A stretch of 64,000 nt of DNA, taken from contig OZ024933.1 of assembly GCA_964017235.1 (NCBI GenBank), positions 12,403,962 to 12,467,961 on the forward strand, in the 5' to 3' direction. The position numbers and the translations under genes were made by a program. The DNA comes from Sabellastarte sp. h YS-2021 (taxonomy: Eukaryota; Annelida; Polychaeta; Sabellida; Sabellidae). Each line of letters opens with the position of its first letter. The stretch's first letter is position 1. The notes under the pieces were generated by a model. It had not been told where the DNA came from. It saw only the letters and a program-made list of their open reading frames with translations, and did no database searches. Below, one piece after another: positions 56,590-64,000 of the stretch.

Positions 56590-56760
56590 CCATCCAAATT
56601 CAAAATATGAAATTAGCTATTTGGATTTCCAAATATGTATTCGGAATTCCAAATACATATTTAGAATTCCAAATACACTATTCAGAAATCAAGATAGGTA
56701 ATTGGAATTCCAAATACCCTATTCAGAATTCCAAATACATATTTGGAATTTCAAATATGC
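56590..56760. repeat. Tandem GGAATTCCAAATA repeats
   Basis: About seven imperfect units of 22-24 bp run through this block, each centred on the self-complementary ggaattcc or a variant, followed by aaata(c/t). The whole block could form hairpins. No element boundaries were seen. Confidence 0.75.
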
Positions 56761-57239
56761 CACTGGTCCCACCAAACAACAGAAAAAGTTGTCTTGTGTT
56801 ATCTACTATCAGAACCGGTCTAGTACTTTACTAGGTGGAGCATGGTACTTCCTTCCTTCCTGCCTGGACAGTGGGACTTGACATCGTTTTCATTGTCTAA
56901 ATATTTTTAGTACCAAATGCATATTTACACTTATTTAGTAAGTCAATAGCTTGATCAGTTGGTAGGTCTCACCTCACTGCTTGGTAGGCAGTCAGTTACT
57001 GGGGACTACAAGTGAACTGCTATTTTTTGGCAAAGGTGGCCTTAAACGGGACTCTAGTTGGTCCCATAGGTTGGTTGGTGGTGTCTTGACCAAATTTGCA
57101 CAGGAAAGGTAGCCTGATATTAATTTTGACCTAGTTTCAAAAACAAAATGGCTGCCATATCACATGTTTAATGTTAAATGGGGTTATCCTATAACAAAAG
57201 ACCTTATATCTCCCGTACCCTTGCTCCTAGGGGTTTGGA

Positions 57240-58050
57240 CTGTGAACAATTCTCAAAAGTGTTGTGTGACTTGCAATGGCAAGCTGATAAAACCTGCTCT
57301 AAGGAGACTCCTGACTGGAACATCTGATAAGAGAAGTCATAGTACAGGATCACAGCCTGCTTGATAATGTCAGGGGGATATCTTTTTTGAATCTTTTCTT
57401 AAAGGAGACAAAGACTAGCAGCCATGAGTGATTTATCCAGAGTGAGGGGCCTATGCTAGGATTACATACTGGGGCCATACTATTTGGACCCTCTTTTGCC
57501 AGCTGTTTCTTGTACCATGAGATGGGTAAGCGGCCTTCTTGAAACAAGATATTCCCTCTGCATAGGTGTTTGGTAATATCAAAAGAAGTCTTGGGGGGCA
57601 ACAGGTTGGAAATACGCAGGAGCCCAAAAAAGGCTAATAAAAATAAGGCTCTAAAAGGTCAGGGTAAAAGGGAAAGAATACAAGTTTCAATAATTTTGAT
57701 GAGGGTGGGTATATCAAAAATGGCTTTCTGAATGGGAGCCGAATGACTTGAAAGTTCAAGAGCATGTTACATATACTTAATTTCTGGATGAAAAAGAAAA
57801 TGAGTATCTAGATTGAACCAGGTGAACTGAGACCTGATGGCAGAGATGTAATTTAAAATGGAGGCAGGTTTGATTTTATTGAAGGACAAAAATTCAAGAA
57901 GGCTAGGATGGTGAAAGGTGGGGGGGATGGAGCGTCAGAATTCATGAAATCACAAAAAGTCATATAGAGCAAAAACATGTTTTTGTAGGTGCGCCAGGTC
58001 TTGGATTTGTAAGCCTGATGCAGCCTCTGGTTGACCCTAATAGTCAACAT
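57240..58050 (-). pseudogene. DIRS-type tyrosine recombinase, decayed
   Basis: On the minus strand the N-terminal part (58050-57853) reads RVNQRLHQAYKSKTWRTYKN and TILAFLNF. The middle is frameshifted. The C-terminal part (57601-57350) starts PPKTSFDITKHLCRGNI and ends VFVSFKKRFKKDIPLTLSS, followed near 57310-57250 by SLEQVLSACHCKSHNTF. The last block matches the canonical DIRS copy at 9435-9850. It directly follows an RNase H piece at 58127-58378, the normal DIRS order. Confidence 0.7.
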
Positions 58051-58126
58051 TCTGGTGAGACTGTGGTCATCTGCAATAAAATGGAGGAAAATTAATTAAA
58101 GTAGCTATGAAGGTTAGGTTAGATGT

Positions 58127-58378
58127 TCATATAGACAAAAAATGATTGTGATTCACCTTATGCCAGATGGGATTATTTGTTAATGCTCCCAGCTGCTTAT
58201 TACTCTGTTGACTGTTGTTCCACCGGGACAACAAGTCTGCTACTGTAATGTCATTTCCTAGTATATGAATAACATGATATGAGTTGTATATCATGAATGG
58301 CAGATAAAAAACGGGATGTTGCGAACGTAGGAAGCTAAATGAGAGTCTTTTGTGTAACCTGATCTGGTAATGGTACAA
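58127..58378 (-). pseudogene. DIRS-type RNase H, C-terminal part
   Basis: The minus-strand frame contains HVIHILGNDITVADLLSRWN, the conserved end of DIRS/Ngaro RNase H, then a linker toward the recombinase. The reverse transcriptase that should precede it is absent; a LINE tail (58441-58726) lies in its place. Confidence 0.65.
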
Positions 58379-58440
58379 GGCGTAGTACCCCTAAACTCAA
58401 GTTCCTTCATACCACCACTTTTGACCTTAAAGTTCATAAA

Positions 58441-58726
58441 TCAATCAAACATTTTTCAAATTCTGTCAGTCACTACACCCCAGTTCTTTGGAAATCTTTC
58501 CCCTTCCAAATAAGAAACAGTCCCTCTTTTGGATATTTCAGGAGGCACCTCAAAACCAACCTTTTTAATTCCAGTTTCCCAACCTAGCCTCCTTCCCTCT
58601 TGGTCACACCCACAACCCCGGATTATTGACCTGTAACGCCCCTCAACTATCCTTATTAAAATGATTTTTTGCTTACTAGCGCACTGAGTTCTCCTTAGTG
58701 GCCAAAAGCAGTAAATCAGATTAGAT
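58441..58726 (+). mobile_element. CR1/L2-like LINE 3' fragment
   Basis: From tcagtcactacaccccagtt to a tail ending cagattagatgag, it matches 20485-20625 joined to 27170-27325. It is continuous where the other copy is split, which defines the insertion point of the PAT element there. It lies in the opposite direction to the surrounding gag and recombinase pieces. Confidence 0.75.
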
Positions 58727-58785
58727 GAGTGATAGCTAAAAATCCAAGGACTGTGCATCTTTTAATTTTTCTACCCCTGCTTTCC

Positions 58786-59380
58786 TCATACCAGCATTTC
58801 CTCCACCTTGTTCAACTTACTTAAGGATAGCTGCTGTGCTGGTGTAGTCAATGGATAGCTTCTCATGATTGATTTTGGTATGTGAGTCCTGTTTTTGAAT
58901 GTCATTGTTATTACTGCCAACATTACCATCACTGGCTGCATAAGGATTAGCAAAGGCATCATCGACAAACCACGACAATTGTTCAAAGCGATTACATACC
59001 TTGACTCCTGCATAACCTATGTGTGGCAGTGAAAAGTTGTTATTTGTATTACGCATGACATTCTTAATGCTGTAGTCTCCACACAAGCAATTTGTGTCTG
59101 TGAGTGCTATAGTAAGTTTATTATTTACAAAAACCTGAGATCTCATACTAAGCAAATTGCCATCCGATGTGTGTCTGACGTGACTTTTTATAACATTTTT
59201 ACTGACATTAAGACACTTGATATTTTTAATTTTAGAATTGTAAAAAGCTCTTGTGACAGATTTGACAGTCTTGTTTAGTTTTTGGCTGTTCTCTGGATGC
59301 TTTCCAGCGGTCTTTTTTAGAGTGAGATTCAGTTTTTTTTGTAAAACAATACTGACAAATGTGTAACAATTTTTTTTCAT
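58786..59380 (-). pseudogene. gag zinc-cluster region of a PAT-type element
   Basis: The minus-strand frame starts in a decayed Cys/His stretch (HICQYCF in one frame, then GKHPENSQKLNK in the next), as in the gags at 20904 and 29170. It runs on for about 160 codons of Asn/Ser-rich sequence (MRNTNNNFSLPHIGYAG, WFVDDAFANPYAASDG). This matches in position the Asn-rich ORF at 22164-23075. Confidence 0.5.
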
Positions 59381-59532
59381 TCATGATCTCCTGGCCTTGA
59401 ACACTGACCCTTGTTCAATTGAATATTTGGGGCTATTTTGTTTGTTTCTTTGTCTGTCTTGTACATGTTGCACAGGATTTATCTGTGCATATCTTTGCCT
59501 GATTTTATGAATTTCTGTAATATTTCACCAAT

Positions 59533-59763
59533 CTACCACACCATCAGCCATTCTATGGAGAAGGACAGTATGGGCACTTTAGCAGCTTTCCAAGAAAAGT
59601 CACATGCATCTCGTGTCAGTTCTGTTAAGTACTGTGTCATGTGTTTCTTAATAAGGGGATCTTTTTCTTCCTCTCTAATGCGTAAGAAGACTAGAAGCCA
59701 CTGCATTGCTGTTAATTGTTCATAAGATGGTTGTGGCCTATGAATGCCAGATCTTGTGGCCAT
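59533..59763 (-). pseudogene. gag core segment of a PAT-type element
   Basis: On the minus strand it reads PSYEQLTAMQWLLVFLRIRE, then DACDFSWKAAKVPILSF. This matches YDQLSIIQWVTGF and NDFSWDAAKASHAVL of the gag at 29170-30298. It is out of frame with its neighbours. Confidence 0.65.
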
Positions 59764-60059
59764 TTAACTTTTAACTTCTCCTGCTTTGTACTCGTTTTGG
59801 TAAAGTGTCAAGCAATAATTCTAAGTTACCTGCTTCATTAAAACTTGTGACCTGCTCCAGTTCTTGATATCTTTGATTCACCCATTGATGTGTGTCTGCA
59901 GCATTTCTTTGGGCTTGCCTGGACAGAATGACACACTGCTCAACTCTGAGTGTTTGTCACGCTACCTGTTGATTGCTTTTGTGCTGAGCAGCCATGTTGT
60001 TGATTGTCATGGAAGTAGGAGGGCCATGACCTCTGTGGTTGCCCCTGCGACCTGAGCTG

Positions 60060-60731
60060 CTAAAGACAAACAATACAAACCACAAGTTGGATTATATACC
60101 CTTGATTGTTGCGCCTGTTGTATAAGTGAATGTGGGACCCTGTTGTGTTCCGTTGAGGCACTGAATTGATTGAAGTCTGATTACTGGGATTACAATATGT
60201 GACACTTTGTGAATTGATGGCATTGTGATTAGTGGCCCCAAAGTTGACACCTTGCGTTGTTGATGAGAACGGAGAGCCTACAGAACTTGTGTGAATCGAT
60301 ATGTTGTGATTCTGCATGTTATGAATAACGTGATTTCCTTCAAAATTGGTTCTGATGTTTATTATGTCTTTGTCGGCTCCTGCCGAGTGGGGTAGGTCCA
60401 GAACACTACGATTTGCCGAATTGGAACTGAGGTTCTGTTCTACCGGGGTGACCCCAGAAGTAGCTTGAGTCTGACTGATCAACTGTTGGACTGCCTGTCC
60501 TTGCTTGCCATATTCTAAGACCAGACCCATTCAGACCTGCCTATGTTTGGCTGCCTGTTCTTCTAAATGCCCATATTTTTTATATATTTTGAGGAGCTCG
60601 GCTAGCATAGGGTCTGGTCTACTTGACTGGTTTGCAACTGGTTGAGATGTGTTTTGAGAGTCGTCCCTAATCATGATCTGATTAGCTGTGGCAAGAGCTT
60701 GATCTGAGGAGATTTGTTGGTCTGAGATCAT
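60060..60731 (-). pseudogene. gag linker segment of a PAT-type element
   Basis: Two stretches in the same minus-strand frame (60731-60534 and 60530-60060) are separated only by a TGA at 60531-60533 where CGA would fit. The sequence is Gln/Asn/Ser-rich (QISSDQALATANQIMIRDD; LKIYKKYGHLEEQAAKHRQ) with a possible coiled coil. It falls between the gag start at 62305 and the gag core at 59763. Confidence 0.5.
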
Positions 60732-61125
60732 GGGAGGAGTTTCAGATGTGTCACTGACGCCGTCAGTTTGAGTAGAAGGCTAGCATTTCTTACCAGTTGT
60801 CCCTTCATGGGTAGCAAGTTGAGCAATAACTTGCTCCTCCCATTGTTCACAGTACCTTTTCAGTGATATACTGGAATAAAACACACTTTTCATAAAAAAT
60901 AGTTCTTTGCTTACTCAAGTCAAAACAATGAATGGCCCTAATTCCTGGGTTGGAGATATTTACAGTAGAGGTGTGTAGTGATACCAAAAATAAGGTGCCA
61001 GGAAATGCATTAAGGTTTACTAGGAGGTGGATACTGTGTATAAGCGTTAAGGAGTCACCTCCTGTACTGAACCCCTTTACAGTGAAGCCATCCTCCCATC
61101 AGCATAAATATTATCTAAGACGATC

Positions 61126-61341
61126 TCAGAAGACCTGACACAGATCACTGCAGTTGACAACGATTATAGAAGCCCAAGCACTCTTTGTGTGATAGGCAAG
61201 GTAACCCCGGATTGACCTGTATTGTTTGTCAATAATTTTATCCCAATCTTCCTCAGATGTAGACTGTTTTACAACTATGGCACATGTTTTGGTAATACTT
61301 GTCACGAATTTTCTTCTCTCCCTGTTGAAATAGTCATGCAA
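61126..61341 (-). CDS. Possible exon of an unknown minus-strand gene
   Basis: After a good acceptor on the minus strand (tctcaccactctgcag) the frame reads LHDYFNRERRKFVTSITK, SEEDWDKIIDKQYRSIRGYL and AYHTKSAWASIIVV. The composition is that of a folded protein and unlike the gag pieces around it. A donor was not clear; candidates are cag/gtcttc near 61132 and acag/gtcaat near 61220. It could be a host exon or an unfamiliar transposon protein. Confidence 0.35.
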   Translation of the reverse strand: MHDYFNRERRKFVTSITKTCAIVVKQSTSEEDWDKIIDKQYRSIRGYLAYHTKSAWASIIVVNCSDLCQVF

Positions 61342-62026
61342 CTGCAGAGTGGTGAGAGAACGCATGGGCAGAACATATGACCACATTTTAATTTCCATGT
61401 TTGATGACTGACAAAGAATTGCTAATCAAAGACAGCAACAAACTTAGCAATAATTCTGTAATTGAGAACTGGGCATAAGCTTTCATGCATTTCTGATTTA
61501 AATACAACGACGACAATACATTAGAATTTATACATCACTTTCAAGTAAGGATTTTGTTATACTTTAGGAAACTTCCATTTGATATTTATCTATGCGATTA
61601 CAGTTTTTGGTTTATTATGAAGCTCTATTATTTTCTCCAGGGACTACTTAATCAGTGGTTCAGATAAGACACTTAGTCCAACTTATGGCAAATTGACCAA
61701 GTTAAGAGCTTTGAAAGTCAATAAAAATAACAAATAATACCAACTTGACGACAACACAAATACACTTAAATACCTTTTAATGATATATTGCTGATTACTG
61801 GAAAATCTTCTCAAATTGCGTCGCAGGTTCAGCACAAAGCATAAATTACAGTTATCTTTATCCCTGCAACATACTTGTTAGTCAATCAACTTAAGTGATT
61901 AGGTTTTAACAGTAGTGCCTTTAAGAGACATATCGGAGAGTCACAAAGTATATCATTTATATTAAAGAACATTATCACAAGAATGCATAATAAAACTAAA
62001 ATTTAAGGTGTAGTGTTACAATGATA

Positions 62027-62305
62027 CTAGGTCCAATCAGTATGAAACCTTTTATAAGTGTCAAGGATTTCAGTCGGATACAATTGCTTATTAAAACTTT
62101 TAAAATTTTTAGAAGCAGTGGAGGATGTGACGGTATCTTTAATGATGATATCTTCTGTACTTACAGGATGTTGCAGATATGACCCATTGTGTGCTGTGGC
62201 CTTTGCCCTTGGTTTACGAACTGATGTTTTTTCTCTGGCTGACGCCGTCACCTTCTTCCTTATGTTAGTTACAGGAGTCTTCTTGTTTGTTGATGACATT
62301 TTATC
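62027..62305 (-). pseudogene. gag N terminus of a PAT-type element
   Basis: The minus-strand frame has IRKKVTASAREKTSVRKPR and GSYLQHPVSTEDI, aligning with RKKVTASARARISTRKIRK and GSFLQSNPPDI of the gag at 20904. The best ATG is near 62299. It ends at a stop after 90 codons. The 0.6-1.3 kb gap to the next gag piece suggests an insertion or deletion. Confidence 0.6.
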
Positions 62306-62329
62306 CAGCAATAATATATAAATACAGTT

Positions 62330-64000
62330 TTAAAATCCAGTAAAAGCACATATAAAATTCATGTAACTAAAATCAATGTAAAAACTAAAAACCCTAAATC
62401 TATTCATGTAAAAATCTTGACCCATTCACTTTGACTTCAAATTCAAGTGTGAGAAAGTTACTGGCAAGGGGCGGACTTATGAAGCATGAAGACCCCTGAT
62501 TTGGTATCAATAGTAACTAAGGGGAATACAGGTAGCCCTAACAAACTTCATAAACTTAAGGTAACCCACAAACTGCCACAGTAGGTTCCTACATAGCCGT
62601 ACTGACAAGATCGCTCAGTTCCTGTCGTGGTATTAGTATAGTTAATGAAAAGTATGCTAGCTCAAACTTGAACCTTTATTATGACTTATTTTTCATTGCT
62701 ATTTTCAAAAATTTTTCATGAATGCATAAAATGTCTACGAAAGAATGAAACAATTTCTGAACATCAGAAGTATATTTACATATACAACAAAGAGGTAGAA
62801 TATGACTGCATACATATCAACTAATGTAATGACAGTAAAAGAGCTATTATTCTTGCAAAGCACTAAGTTCTATGGTATAAGTGTTCCAGTTCACAGGAAG
62901 GCTGTAAACAAAGACAATCGCCAATCGCCAAGAAACAATGTCAAGTAAGATCGTGGGGACAAAAATGAAGGTGCTGGCGTTTTTAATATCAAAACTTTGT
63001 CACAGATAGTGTTTTGTGATAATTTATCTCAATGTCGCTGAGTTGAAGCAGCTTATTTGTAAGTGGATATAATGTCCGTATTTTATCAGCTGTATTCTAG
63101 TCTTGTTGTCATATTAGTCGTTGCTTGGCCTTTAAAAATATTCTGGTAGAAATAGACCCCTAATTTCTATGGTCAACTTGGAAATAATTCTATACAAATT
63201 CATCCTTTTAAAACCTGCCTGTCTTACTTACAATCGTAACATTGAGAAAAGGGCAATAGCTATCTTGAATATTTCAGAATTGTTTGGACAAAATGCGTAC
63301 TTAACTTAAATTGCATTTTACTTAACTCACCTACATTGCTGTGTGCCACAATAAGTGCTTTCTGCTTATCATGTGAACATTGATAAGGATAGCTTTTATA
63401 TATTTTATTGTACATTTTATCACTTTTTTACACTCCTTTAAGGGTTTTGTCAATTGTTAATTGAAATTGTAAATTGGAAATGATGAGGAGCAATTAGTAC
63501 AAGGGTGAATTTTTTTTCACTGTGTTGGACAACTACAAAAGACTAAAGTATACTCTCAGTGATAATAGTGTTAAAAATAATGTATCCATAAACTCTAGGA
63601 AGGATTTAAGTGATAAGTCAGTCCACAAGGTTACAAAGGCACTGACAGCTGTCAGAATCCTAATCTATAATTACAAAATAAATTTATAATACAGAAGCAA
63701 CACTCCAGTTACAAGAAGCTTCCATACTGTCAACTTAAATACAATCTGATTCGATTTTGGCCGATGATGAACTTATTTTGAAAAAGTGCAGTCATACCTG
63801 TCTTTTTCGTTAATCCCTGACAGACTGGATTGTTTTTTTTTTGTGGATTACGTGCCTGATCACCCACCCAGCGTTAATTTACAGTTTAAAAGGATTTTGG
63901 TACTGTTAGACTTCAATATATTTTTATACTTTCCACTATTCCACTATTTCTGGCCAATTCTTTGTGTTTTTTTTACATTTTATTCATAATTGTATATGAT
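62330..64000. other. No recognised feature
   Basis: AT-rich sequence to the end of the window. I found no gene, RNA gene, named repeat or splice-supported exon. Confidence 0.5.

Overview
This window looks like nuclear DNA from an invertebrate animal. It is AT-rich, has spliced genes with large introns, and is dominated by retrotransposons and DNA transposons. The transposon mix (tyrosine-recombinase retroelements of DIRS and PAT/Ngaro type, CR1-like and Tx1/L1-like LINEs, PIF/Harbinger elements, tRNA-derived SINEs) fits a marine invertebrate. One SINE body that occurs twice reminds me of SINEs common in molluscs, so I lean to a mollusc or related animal. The species cannot be fixed from sequence alone.

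Host gene (1-28014, + strand). The 3' half of a type I membrane receptor is spread over about 28 kb in nine supported coding exons. They encode an Ig domain split over two exons, a second Ig-like domain without the usual cysteines, one fibronectin type III domain, a 7-residue linker, a transmembrane helix, and a cytoplasmic tail with tyrosine motifs, one of which fits the ITIM pattern. Every internal junction is phase 1. The N-terminal exons lie left of the window. Three possible minus-strand exons (31378-31512, 39635-39884, 61126-61341) are the only other host-gene candidates.

Mobile DNA inside the introns. These hold Harbinger remnants (about 2-3 kb and 6.8-8.4 kb), a decayed canonical DIRS element (9.4-12.9 kb), a minus-strand CR1-like LINE with tandem 5' repeats (15.5-17.6 kb), and a nested pair at 20.4-27.4 kb. 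In the nested pair, a 6.5-kb PAT/Ngaro-type element with complete A1-ORFs-B1-A2-B2 split direct repeats sits inside a LINE fragment that has its own target duplication of about 55 bp.

Right of the receptor gene. A third gag gene of the same superfamily (28.8-30.3 kb, minus) is preceded by five TAACGG-containing repeats. At 35536-39045 (minus) is a compact 3.5-kb element with the same split-repeat layout but no reverse transcriptase; its single long frame joins a gag-like zinc-finger/coiled-coil segment to a tyrosine recombinase. This is the most unusual object in the window. A CR1-like LINE with a degenerate 2A-like motif follows (41.8-45.1 kb), then SINEs. A full-length, open Tx1/L1-like LINE (47964-53057) has a perfect 17-bp target duplication, a poly(A) tail and 5' tandem monomers. 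Next come a Harbinger pseudogene, a 1.6-kb hAT-like non-autonomous element, and a broken set of DIRS/PAT genes on the minus strand (57.2-62.3 kb). The last 1.7 kb holds nothing I recognise.

Several broken frames carry TGA where CGA (Arg) would fit, which points to CpG decay of methylated repeats. The Tx1/L1-like LINE shows no such damage and is the youngest insertion here.
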